The notes: generated from the sequence alone by a model not told the origin. Counted from the stretch's first letter, positions 1 to 5,804 are shown. The stretch is DNA of 5,811 bases from JBBDRX01 sp040905245 (GCA_040905245.1 JBBDRX010000072.1:1-5811), one strand, 5' to 3'. Translations and numbers: made by a program.

Positions 1-632
1 ATCAATACACTCGGGGGTCCACAATGATAGATATAAGTTCCCGGATAGTTCGCAATCCAGTCGAACTGGATAGTCTGTCCCGGCGCGATACTTCTCCATT
101 TATCATCTTTGGCTACAGTTCCGGCGTGAAAATCCATGGAGTGTGGCATCGGCATCGATGCGGGAGAGATCTTTTGATAATTGTTCTCCTGAAGCTGCTG
201 AAGGAATGGTGAGCCTTCTACTCCCGGCTCTGTAATGTTAACAGTCTCATCGGACCGGTTTTTCATGGTAAAGGTGATCCGGTCTCCCTCTCTTACGTGC
301 AGTACCGGCCCCGGAACGGTGCCTCCGAACGTCCAGGCTCGGTAGCGGACACCGGAAGCAACTTCTATCTCCTGTACCAGCACATCCAGCCGGACCTCAT
401 GATGTTTGTTCCCCTCGTAGCCCAGCAGTTTCAGATTCGGCAGCATTGTCAGGTACTCACCCACAACCGGCGGCCCATCATACTCTTCCGTATAGACCTT
501 CGCTTCCGGCATTCCGAAGGTCATTCCATCCTGCTCGTACTGCTCTGTCTGAGCCTGAGCTGGTCCGGCTGTTGTCCAAACCATGGCGGCCAATAGCATC
601 ATCAACGTCGTCATTCGTTTAAGTCCTTTCAT
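1..632 (-). CDS. Exported NirK/multicopper-oxidase-type cupredoxin, C-terminus beyond the window
   Basis: The 210 visible codons begin with a signal peptide (basic MKGLKR, hydrophobic core, cleavage probably after AQA near residue 27), so the mature protein is periplasmic or surface-exposed. A cupredoxin domain follows: WTFGGTVPGP near residues 100-110, MPHSMDFHA at 160-170, a PGQ turn at 184-186, and YHCGPP at 202-207. By analogy with copper nitrite reductase, His164 and Cys204 would bind type 1 copper, and His169 and His203 would be type 2 ligands. The second type 1 His and the Met lie off the window. The start has AAGGGG seven bases upstream. About 25-30 residues sit between the GDRITFTMKNRS strand and the copper His motif; Alcaligenes-type NirK has almost nothing there. 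The small 645-842 frame ends 12 bases upstream, suggesting one operon. Whether this is a true two-domain nitrite reductase or a NirK-like cupredoxin of other function cannot be decided without the C-terminus. The cupredoxin assignment is firm. Confidence 0.88.
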   Translation of the reverse strand, partial: MKGLKRMTTLMMLLAAMVWTTAGPAQAQTEQYEQDGMTFGMPEAKVYTEEYDGPPVVGEYLTMLPNLKLLGYEGNKHHEVRLDVLVQEIEVASGVRYRAWTFGGTVPGPVLHVREGDRITFTMKNRSDETVNITEPGVEGSPFLQQLQENNYQKISPASMPMPHSMDFHAGTVAKDDKWRSIAPGQTIQFDWIANYPGTYIYHCGPPSVL

Positions 633-639
633 CTCAATA

Positions 640-645
640 CCCCTT
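640..645 (-). promoter_or_regulatory. Shine-Dalgarno of the cupredoxin gene
   Basis: AAGGGG lies seven bases before the ATG at 632-630. It shares one base with the TGA stop of the preceding 65-codon frame, so that stop codon is part of the initiation region of the cupredoxin gene. This fixes the ATG ahead of the signal peptide as the start and fits translational coupling within an operon. Confidence 0.6.
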
Positions 646-842
646 CAGTAATTTTGTTTGAACTGTTTTACTTCCGTCAACTCTTTCGAAAGAAGCAATT
701 CGAGTGGCAGTTTTTTGAATCCGACACCTGTCGTGCCGATAAATCGTTTATTGAAGACTACCTGTAAAAACGGTTCCCAGCTAAATACGGTTCCCAGCCA
801 GGTCAAACCTTTAGCAGATCCGTATCCATATGGGTCGGTCAA
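645..842 (-). CDS. Possible 65-residue hypothetical protein, TTG start, 4-base overlap with upstream gene
   Basis: I do not recognise this protein. It would begin at a TTG whose last two bases and the next A form the TGA stop of the preceding gene (TTGA), a layout typical of translational coupling. AAGG lies five bases before the TTG. The product has no signal peptide and no cysteines; it starts DPYGYGSAKGLTWLG and ends EVKQFKQNY. It contains a 17-bp imperfect tandem duplication (765-798) that is not a multiple of three. The present frame may therefore be a rearranged remnant rather than an intact gene. The tight fit between neighbours (12 bp to the cupredoxin start) argues for a real reading frame; the rare start codon and the duplication argue against. 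It could also be the eroded 3' end of a larger gene. Confidence 0.4.
   Translation of the reverse strand: MTDPYGYGSAKGLTWLGTVFSWEPFLQVVFNKRFIGTTGVGFKKLPLELLLSKELTEVKQFKQNY
765..798. repeat. 17-bp imperfect tandem duplication
   Basis: Plus-strand units taaaaacggttcccagc (765-781) and taaatacggttcccagc (782-798) are adjacent and differ at one base. Because 17 is not divisible by three, the event shifted the reading frame of whatever crossed it. It lies inside the 65-codon minus-strand frame and encodes the LGTVFSWEP segment. Confidence 0.9.
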
Positions 843-1204
843 GCCTTCCTTGGAGGGGGAGAAATTGGATAGGTGTGCTGCAAGAGTACCCGCTCAGTCA
901 ACACAATGAATGGTTGGGTCATTTCCGGAAGGATCGCAGCACCCGGCTGCAGGTTAGCACCAATCGGAATGGGGTAGTAGTTGTCGTCCAGAAGAACTTC
1001 CCGATCCTGTGGGTCACTCGGACAGTCCGAACATTCATGATCTCCATCTGCTTTTACTAACAGGCAGCACTCAACAGACTCTTGTTGCCCGAGCAGGCCT
1101 GCCAACCCATCTTCATAAAGCAGGTAGTCCACCATCGGCAGAACGGGTTGAACCATCCCGACCAGGAAGGAGAAAAGCAGTATGAGTGAATAGATTCGTT
1201 TCAT
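839..1204 (-). CDS. Small exported Cys-motif protein, probably metal-related
   Basis: This is a 121-residue protein starting MKRIYSLILLFSF. Residues 2-23 form a basic start plus hydrophobic segment that would act as a signal peptide or membrane anchor. The frame is open 27 codons further up to an ATG at 1285, but that extension is polar; the start at 1204 puts the signal at the N-terminus, although only a weak GGGAA precedes it. After MVDYLLYED (24-32) comes a cysteine segment, CC at 46-47 and C58/C61, with Asp/Glu/His between, which could bind a metal or form disulfides. The C-terminus ends in SPPPRKA. In overall form it resembles short exported Bacteroidota proteins with a hydrophobic start, a YxxxxxxI-type segment, a Cys cluster and a PP-containing end, which I recall beside metal-handling and TonB-receptor genes. 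That resemblance is from memory and was not tested. It is first in the cluster leading to the cupredoxin gene, so a role in copper handling is inferred from neighbourhood only. Confidence 0.72.
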   Translation of the reverse strand: MKRIYSLILLFSFLVGMVQPVLPMVDYLLYEDGLAGLLGQQESVECCLLVKADGDHECSDCPSDPQDREVLLDDNYYPIPIGANLQPGAAILPEMTQPFIVLTERVLLQHTYPISPPPRKA

Positions 1205-1569
1205 CTGTATTCCCGAATTAGTTGCTCTTCGGAGAGCAGTGAATTTGAAATCCCGATTTGAGATTCTCTCACCGTTCTGAAGCAAAGATGGTAATTGAAT
1301 GTGAAGATAATATAAAGATATAAGAGTCTTTTATCTTTTAATATCGCTTCAACATCGTCAATCTGAACCACTATTGCCTTGAACCGAGAGCAAGATACGA
1401 CTCTTAAATAAGTAACACCGCTTTCATGTCTTGCAATTGCTTCATAACTCCAGCTGCTCTTCCTATGACAGTGAGTTTGTTCCTTTAGCGAACCCCATTA
1501 AAATTGCATTTTTTTGGGATGTCCTCAGATTCTTCGTTCGTTTCCTGAGCGATCTGCTAAATCATTGGA
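1205..1569. other. 365-bp intergenic region between gdhA and the copper-protein cluster
   Basis: No coding frame here has a convincing ribosome binding site and length. The part nearest the cluster is AT-rich and carries the palindrome described separately. A second, weaker imperfect palindrome lies at 1494-1518 (CCCA/TGGG ends with AAAA/TTTT inside). It is not followed by a T-run in the direction of gdhA transcription, so I do not call it a terminator. No clear terminator for gdhA is visible, and no -35/-10 pair upstream of 1204 is good enough to report. Confidence 0.6.
1314..1338. promoter_or_regulatory. 25-bp AT-rich palindrome, candidate operator upstream of the copper cluster
   Basis: The arms are aaagatataaga (1314-1325) and tcttttatcttt (1327-1338) around a single central g. 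Eleven of twelve positions pair; only 1321/1331 fails. The site lies about 110 bp upstream of the ATG at 1204. Its size, symmetry and position suit a dimeric repressor or activator site. It could also be an RNA hairpin in a long leader, but with a one-base centre a DNA operator is more natural. The regulator is unknown. Confidence 0.45.
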
Positions 1570-2976
1570 TTAAACAATCCCCTGCTCGAGCATGGAGTCG
1601 GCAACCTTGAGAAAACCTGCCCGATTCGCTCCCCGCATATAGTTCGGCCCTTTACGCTCCTCCCCGTGTTCCAGACAGACCTGATGAATCGATTTCATAA
1701 TCTCCCGCAGCCGAACGTCCACTCGTTCGCTGCTCCATCGTGTATGCATACCGTTCTGGCTCATTTCCAGCCCGGAGACCGCGACACCACCTGCATTGGC
1801 CGCTTTACCGGGTGCAAAAAGCGTGTTGCTGTTTTGTAACCGCTCAATGGCGCCGGGAGTGGCCGGTTTGTTTGCTCCTTCGGCGACACAAATACAGCCA
1901 TTACTGACCAGCATTTCAGCATCTTCACGGTCCAGCTCATTCTCTGTTGCGCACGGCAGAGCCACATCGCAGGGCAGGGCCCAAGGCTTCTCTCCATCCA
2001 GAAACAGAAGACCGGCGGACTCGGCAAACTCGGAAAGCCGCCCGCGCTGAACATTCTTCAACTCCATAATTTCGGATAGCACCTCCTGGTTCATCCCGTC
2101 TGGCATATGAAGCGTTCCGCCCGAATCCGATAGTGAAATCAGTTTGCCACCCGATTCGAGGATCTTCTCGGCTGCATACTGCGCCACATTTCCCGAACCG
2201 GATATAGCCACCTTTCGTCCATCCAGAGACTCCCCGCGGGCGTTCAGCATTTCGAGAAGAAAGTAGACCAGGCCATAGCCGGTCGCCTCCGACCGAATGG
2301 GACTGCCTCCCCACTCCAGGCCTTTTCCGGTCAGAGCTCCTTCAAATCGATTTGTCAGCCGTTTGTACTGGCCGAACAAAAAACCGATCTCTCTCGCCCC
2401 GACCCCGATATCTCCGGCGGGAATGTCTGTTCGCTCCCCGATATGACGAAAAAGCTCACTCATAAAAGACTGGCAAAACCTCATTACCTCCTGATCCGAC
2501 CGGCCCTTCGGATCAAAATCGGACCCCCCTTTGCCGCCACCCATCGGAAGTGTCGTCAGGCTGTTCTTGAACGTCTGCTCAAATCCGAGAAATTTCAGAA
2601 CATCCAGGTTCACACTGGGATGCAAACGCAAACCTCCCTTGTATGGCCCCAAAACCGAACTGAACTCCACACGATATCCCCGATTTACTTCGACTTCGTT
2701 CCGGTTATTCACCCAGGGAACCCGAAACAGAATCACCCGCTCCGGTTCTGTAAGCCGTTCCGGAATATTGGCTTCCAGATACTCTTTTTTTTCAGTGACC
2801 AGATCCCATACCGAACGCATCACCTCCTCGACGGACTCCAGAAAATTGGTCTCACCGCTGTTTCGCTTCTCCAGATGACTCATAAAACTGTCTACCGAAT
2901 CGTAGATTCCGTCTCTGGCCGAACGGGCTGTCACACCCCGGCCATTCATTTTTGTCGCTCTCTTAATGGTACCCAT
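1570..2976 (-). CDS. gdhA: NADP-specific glutamate dehydrogenase
   Basis: This cytoplasmic enzyme makes L-glutamate from 2-oxoglutarate, ammonium and NADPH (EC 1.4.1.4). The 468-residue product aligns by eye with E. coli GdhA (447 residues) almost end to end. The substrate region GPYKGGLRLHPSVNL carries Lys113; TLPMGGGKGGSDFDPKG (142-158) carries the conserved Lys149; PAGDIGVG supplies the catalytic-type Asp189. The Rossmann fold begins at ISGSGNVAQYA (glycine motif 260-265), and SDSGGT at 283-288 matches the NADP-type enzyme. APGKAANAGGVAVSGLEM (388-405) closes the active-site cleft. The frame stays open for 89 more codons upstream, but AAAGGAG five bases before the ATG at 2976 decides the start. 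The N-terminal tail is about 20 residues longer than in E. coli, basic and Arg/Lys-rich. No catalytic motif is missing. The gene is divergent from the small gene at 3259. Confidence 0.97.
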   Translation of the reverse strand: MGTIKRATKMNGRGVTARSARDGIYDSVDSFMSHLEKRNSGETNFLESVEEVMRSVWDLVTEKKEYLEANIPERLTEPERVILFRVPWVNNRNEVEVNRGYRVEFSSVLGPYKGGLRLHPSVNLDVLKFLGFEQTFKNSLTTLPMGGGKGGSDFDPKGRSDQEVMRFCQSFMSELFRHIGERTDIPAGDIGVGAREIGFLFGQYKRLTNRFEGALTGKGLEWGGSPIRSEATGYGLVYFLLEMLNARGESLDGRKVAISGSGNVAQYAAEKILESGGKLISLSDSGGTLHMPDGMNQEVLSEIMELKNVQRGRLSEFAESAGLLFLDGEKPWALPCDVALPCATENELDREDAEMLVSNGCICVAEGANKPATPGAIERLQNSNTLFAPGKAANAGGVAVSGLEMSQNGMHTRWSSERVDVRLREIMKSIHQVCLEHGEERKGPNYMRGANRAGFLKVADSMLEQGIV

Positions 2977-2981
2977 ACACG

Positions 2982-2988
2982 CTCCTTT
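2982..2988 (-). promoter_or_regulatory. Strong Shine-Dalgarno that fixes the gdhA start
   Basis: AAAGGAG stands five bases upstream of the ATG at 2976-2974. Without it the 89 in-frame open codons upstream could be mistaken for an N-terminal extension. Confidence 0.85.
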
Positions 2989-3066
2989 TCTGCTCCAAAC
3001 TGATTGATCTTCGCTTTGGCCCCGATCGGACCTCTCCGGCTCAACGGTGTCCTGTGTTGGCCCAAT

Positions 3067-3094
3067 ATCATACTGATGTACCGGCTTCTGTCCA
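3067..3094 (-). promoter_or_regulatory. Candidate sigma-70-type promoter of gdhA
   Basis: On the minus strand TGGACA (3094-3089) and TATGAT (3072-3067) are separated by 16 bp. Each differs from its consensus hexamer at one position. The predicted leader to the gdhA ATG is about 85 bases. Bacteroidota often use a different promoter form (TTG ... TAnnTTTG), so the match is only suggestive. No good promoter for the divergent plus-strand gene was found in the same 282-bp region. Confidence 0.4.
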
Positions 3095-3258
3095 GCCACT
3101 GTCGACACGCTGTTGGATCCCGGGTTGGATTCACTTCTCATCGCCTGCCGAACAGACAGGACGGAATCGGGGGCGTAAAAATAGATGTTTTTTGTTACTT
3201 TACCGACTGGTTGCAATGTTTTATACCTATCCACCTGTTTCAACGGATATTTGATCCC

Positions 3259-3477
3259 ATGGATTCCACACCATCCAACCCGTTCACATCTTCCAGCTCA
3301 TCCGAATTATCCAGGCTTGAGCTTGCAGAAGCCGTCCGGCAAGCCTGCATCAAGGCAGCGGCCGAAGGATTTCAGGATGCTTCCATTCAGGGGCTTTGTC
3401 AGGAAGGAGCCGTTGAAGCAGCTATCTCTGCCATTGAAATGATGGATCTAAAAGCCCTGATAGTGGACCGGGGATAA
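3259..3477 (+). CDS. Small acidic helical protein of unknown function (72 residues)
   Basis: The product starts MDSTPSNPF, has a Ser-rich linker (residues 10-16), and then two likely amphipathic helices. One is around LAEAVRQACIKAAAEGFQ, the other around AVEAAISAIEMMDLKALI, separated by ASIQGLCQEG. Cys30 and Cys47 are present. There is no signal peptide or membrane segment. I recall similar 60-70-residue proteins with a GLC.EG centre and a ...LDL.ALL end in many bacteria, function unknown, some labelled acetyltransferase; this length cannot support an acetyltransferase fold. The frame is open upstream to 3004, but that part overlaps the gdhA leader and reads as noise. The ATG at 3259 lacks a clear Shine-Dalgarno. 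It is divergent from gdhA and 131 bp upstream of the 599-residue gene on the same strand. Confidence 0.7.
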   Translation: MDSTPSNPFTSSSSSELSRLELAEAVRQACIKAAAEGFQDASIQGLCQEGAVEAAISAIEMMDLKALIVDRG

Positions 3478-3536
3478 CGGCTCGCCTGTACAGCTGAAGT
3501 TTCTCTCATTCCTACCCCCGTTCGGACAATAAGTAT

Positions 3537-3553
3537 ATAAAATACTATTTTAT
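3537..3553. promoter_or_regulatory. 17-bp perfect palindrome upstream of the 599-codon gene
   Basis: ATAAAATA, a central c, then TATTTTAT, with every arm position paired. It lies 56-72 bp before the ATG at 3609, in an AT-rich tract where a promoter would be expected. It may be an operator or part of the promoter itself. The nine bases TTTTATCTT beginning at 3548 also occur at 1329-1337 inside the palindrome upstream of the copper cluster. Confidence 0.4.
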
Positions 3554-3579
3554 CTTAAAAAGTTTTTCTTATCTTTCAT

Positions 3580-3596
3580 CTGACGTTTAACATCAG
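3580..3596. promoter_or_regulatory. Imperfect palindrome just before the 599-codon gene
   Basis: CTGACGTT t AACATCAG: seven of eight positions pair around a central t, ending 12 bp before the ATG and 3 bp before the Shine-Dalgarno AGGTGG (3600-3605). It could be an operator or a small mRNA hairpin beside the ribosome site. With only short arms, chance is possible. Confidence 0.3.
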
Positions 3597-3608
3597 GACA
3601 GGTGGCTT

Positions 3609-5408
3609 ATGTATCAGAATCTGCACCCCTTTCACATCCCGGTTATGGGAACCGGACACTCCATCGACAGCCCGATCCGGGTCGCTCATCTGGGCATCAA
3701 TTCGGTGATCTCTGTCGTGGACGACATGCTTCTGGAGAAGATCCGAAAACACTACTGCAACCTCTTTCATCTCCCGTTTCAGGGAATTCACCGCACCACT
3801 GAAGATGGCCGCGCCAAACGAATCAAAGCTTATCTGGAGTGTGTCGGAGACATTGTTCAGAAAAAATTTGAGGATCTGCGTAACGCTCCGCTTTTCACCG
3901 ACTCGATCAAAGACCGGTACTTTCAGCTGCTATCGGAAGATCACCCGCTTAAGAAGAGTTACCGCTTCCTCTCCACGATTCAGGTGAGAAGTGCAAGGGA
4001 GTTTCTTGCCGAGGAGCTGACCCGAAAAATGTCCCCTGGACAGATTGAAGTGAACATCATGGCCAAGGTGGACGCCCTGCGCCTGGATAAAGACAACCAG
4101 CCGCTGAGCCCGGAGTTCAGCGATGCCAGCGCCGCCCTTCGGGGGGTCGCCCAAAGCAACATCGACCTCTCCCTGGTACTCTCCGCCGGGTTCAACCCGA
4201 GACTGTACGGCTACCTGTCAGAATTTAAGGACTTCTACCGCAACTCTGCCGGGGAGATTCGCAAAAAAATCGTATTGAAAGTCAGTGATTTCCGTTCGGC
4301 GCTGATTCAGGGTAAGTTCCTGGCCAAAAAGGGAATAGAAGTATCTGAATTCCGTATTGAATCCGGCCTGAACTGTGGCGGGCACGCGTTCGCCTCCGAG
4401 GGTATCCTCCTGCCAGTGCTACTGCGAGAATTTCGTGAGAAGAGAACTCAGCTGGCCGATACCTTCCAGCCGATGATCCGGCAGTACTACGAATCCATGG
4501 GGTGGGACTATCCGGAGATCTCCGAAGAGGAAGCTGCTCCGGCCGTGACTGTACAGGGGGGGATTGGCACGAACGGTGAAGTACAACGGCTACTTCAGGA
4601 GTACGGAATGCAGAGTACCGGCTGGGGCAGCCCATTCCTGCTGGTACCCGAAGCTACCTGTGTGGACAGCCAGACCCAGCGACAGCTGGAGAGTGCCGGA
4701 GAAGAGGATCTCTACCTGAGCCGGGTTTCGCCTCTTGGTGTTCCGTTCAACAACCTTCGAAACAGCGGTTCCGAGCAGCACACCCGTGCGCTCGTCGATA
4801 AAGGAAAGCCCGGTTCGAAGTGCCCGAAAGGATTTCTCGTCTCCAATACCGAATTTACAGAGAATCCGATCTGTACAGCCTCCAATCAATATCAGCTGTT
4901 GAAGCTGGATCAGATTGAACAGAACAAAATGGACCCGGGCCAAAAAGAGAAGGAGAAAGAACGGGTTTTGGAGAAGAGCTGTCTGTGCCAGAACCTCGGC
5001 GCCGGTGCTCTGATCCGGCTCGGGCTTCAGAAACCCTCCTACGGCCGGCAGGCGATCTGCCCTGGCCCGAACCTGGCCTGGTTCGACCGGAACTACCAGC
5101 TGGAAGAGATGGTCGACCATATCTATGGGCGGGGAGCTTCTCTGGTTCCGCCCGAACGTCCGCACATGTTTGCCAAAGAACTCGTCATGTACTGCGACTA
5201 TCTGAAAGAGCTGCAGGAAGAGAGTGATGGCCAGCCCGCCTCACTCAAACGACTCAAACGGTTCCGTGAAAACCTTCTGGACGGAATGGACGAATGCCTT
5301 CGTATTGTGGATTCCCGTCCGTATGGAGATGAGAACCTTGACTCACTGAAGCAAGCCGTCGACCAGCAGAGGGATCAAATACGAACTCTGGAGGTGATCC
5401 CGGCCTGA
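3609..5408 (+). CDS. Conserved ~600-residue protein, NMO-like flavin TIM barrel plus Cys-bearing C-terminal region
   Basis: Function is not established. I recognise the general form as a conserved Bacteroidota protein. The N-terminus IPVMGTGHSIDSPIRVAHLG (10-29) resembles the first strand of a flavin TIM barrel. FRIESGLNCGGHAFASEG (248-265) resembles the G.EAGGH segment of nitronate monooxygenases, with His259 at the place of their catalytic His and Cys256 just before. VTVQGGIGTNGEVQRLL (313-329) followed by TGWGSPFLLVPEAT (337-350) has the shape of their phosphate-binding GGI...G and MGTRFL..PEA elements. After the barrel come cysteines in conserved-looking settings: CPKGFLVSNTEF (405), PICTAS (422), CLC (458-460) and ICPGPNLAWF (484), which could hold a metal or Fe-S site. 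The C-terminus (500-599) is helical. There is no signal peptide or membrane segment, so it is cytoplasmic. AGGTGG precedes the ATG closely. The frame is intact. The flavoprotein role is inference from motif shape. Confidence 0.92.
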   Translation: MYQNLHPFHIPVMGTGHSIDSPIRVAHLGINSVISVVDDMLLEKIRKHYCNLFHLPFQGIHRTTEDGRAKRIKAYLECVGDIVQKKFEDLRNAPLFTDSIKDRYFQLLSEDHPLKKSYRFLSTIQVRSAREFLAEELTRKMSPGQIEVNIMAKVDALRLDKDNQPLSPEFSDASAALRGVAQSNIDLSLVLSAGFNPRLYGYLSEFKDFYRNSAGEIRKKIVLKVSDFRSALIQGKFLAKKGIEVSEFRIESGLNCGGHAFASEGILLPVLLREFREKRTQLADTFQPMIRQYYESMGWDYPEISEEEAAPAVTVQGGIGTNGEVQRLLQEYGMQSTGWGSPFLLVPEATCVDSQTQRQLESAGEEDLYLSRVSPLGVPFNNLRNSGSEQHTRALVDKGKPGSKCPKGFLVSNTEFTENPICTASNQYQLLKLDQIEQNKMDPGQKEKEKERVLEKSCLCQNLGAGALIRLGLQKPSYGRQAICPGPNLAWFDRNYQLEEMVDHIYGRGASLVPPERPHMFAKELVMYCDYLKELQEESDGQPASLKRLKRFRENLLDGMDECLRIVDSRPYGDENLDSLKQAVDQQRDQIRTLEVIPA

Positions 5409-5444
5409 CCGACAACTCCCACAGCAGATCCCCGGGTCAGTTTT
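5405..5444 (+). terminator. Possible weak terminator between convergent genes
   Basis: CTGACC (5405-5410, over the stop codon) can pair with GGTCAG (5435-5440), followed directly by TTTT (5441-5444). The six-pair stem has a long 24-base loop and a short T-run, so this is at best a weak intrinsic terminator for the 599-codon gene. Confidence 0.22.
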
Positions 5445-5669
5445 CGTCATCCGGAAAAAAACTTCCTCCCTCCAGCTCGTGCTCTTCAAACAGATAGTCA
5501 CAAACCGGTTCACCCCCGATCAGATGCTCCTGGATAATCCGTTCCAGGACTCCAGCCCGATCTCCTTCCGGCAGCATTTAGGTACACTCTGATCGGCGCA
5601 CAAAAAAATGTGACGCTTTACATCGGGAATGTTCAGTTCACGTGCCGCTTCTATCACTCGTTGATTCAT
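5437..5669 (-). pseudogene. (2Fe-2S) ferredoxin-like gene with its middle deleted
   Basis: The first part starts at ATG 5669 after a GGAG. It encodes the typical N-terminus of a thioredoxin-like (2Fe-2S) ferredoxin: IPDVKRHIFLCADQSVPKCC (14-33) then RKEIGLESW. This frame stops at 5520 after 49 residues. In another frame, from about 5550 to a TGA at 5437, the typical C-terminal end appears: VLERIIQEHLIGGEPV, then an acidic tail ending PDDEN. In intact relatives as I recall them (about 100-110 residues) some 50 residues separate these parts, including an NCLR.C-type cysteine pair and a GP.AVVYP..VWY segment; none of that is present. Cys24, Cys32 and Cys33 remain, but the cluster cannot be complete. 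The junction lies near 5542-5550, where TCCTGGAA fits both flanks. If a single deletion caused this, the loss was 3n+1 bases. It converges on the 599-codon gene, 28 bp apart. Confidence 0.85.
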
Positions 5670-5804
5670 ACTTCCACTCCATTTTCAGTTTCACCGATTC
5701 CACCACAGGATCGTCCGCCAACCTCCGCAATGCTGCAGGCTGGAGCCGGGCTTTGGGTTCATCAACATCATGAGCCGGAAAAACCTCTTTTCAATATGAG
5801 CCAT
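5638..5804 (-). pseudogene. Possible frameshifted small gene upstream of the ferredoxin remnant
   Basis: I do not recognise it. ATG at 5804 opens MAHIEKRFF and then runs into an implausible sequence and a stop. The neighbouring frame from the same place reads PAHDVDEPKARLQPAALRRL and continues through a plausible charged segment to a TGA at 5640-5638. One extra base in the run of five T (minus strand, 5783-5779) would join them into a 55-residue protein. The end overlaps the ferredoxin start by 32 bases. Only seven bases upstream of the ATG are in the window, so neither the ribosome site nor the true start can be judged. It could instead be a sequencing error in a homopolymer, or noncoding. 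Confidence 0.3.

Noticed and set aside
297..596. 99-codon plus-strand frame antisense to the cupredoxin gene
   Set aside because: It overlaps clear cupredoxin motifs on the other strand, and its translation resembles nothing.
1205..1285. 27-codon N-terminal extension of the small Cys-motif protein to an ATG at 1285
   Set aside because: The extension is polar and would bury the signal peptide inside the protein. The ATG at 1204 places the signal correctly.
1409..1445. 13-codon minus-strand frame (MKQLQDMKAVLLI) with GGAG before its ATG
   Set aside because: It is too short to separate from chance, with no other support.
1494..1518. Imperfect palindrome with an A/T core as the gdhA terminator
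   Set aside because: In the minus-strand transcript the hairpin is followed by GGTTCGC rather than a U-run, and the stem has several mismatches.
2443..3003. 186-codon plus-strand open frame antisense to gdhA
   Set aside because: It lies almost wholly inside gdhA, which is certain, and its translation has no domain-like character. It is a shadow of codon bias.
2977..3243. 89-codon in-frame open extension upstream of gdhA
   Set aside because: The strong AAAGGAG at 2988-2982 and the match to E. coli GdhA set the start at 2976. The upstream translation has no family resemblance and contains the candidate promoter.
4590..5165. 191-codon minus-strand open frame antisense to the 599-codon gene
   Set aside because: It is fully contained in an intact long gene, and its Leu/Phe-rich translation is typical of an antisense shadow.
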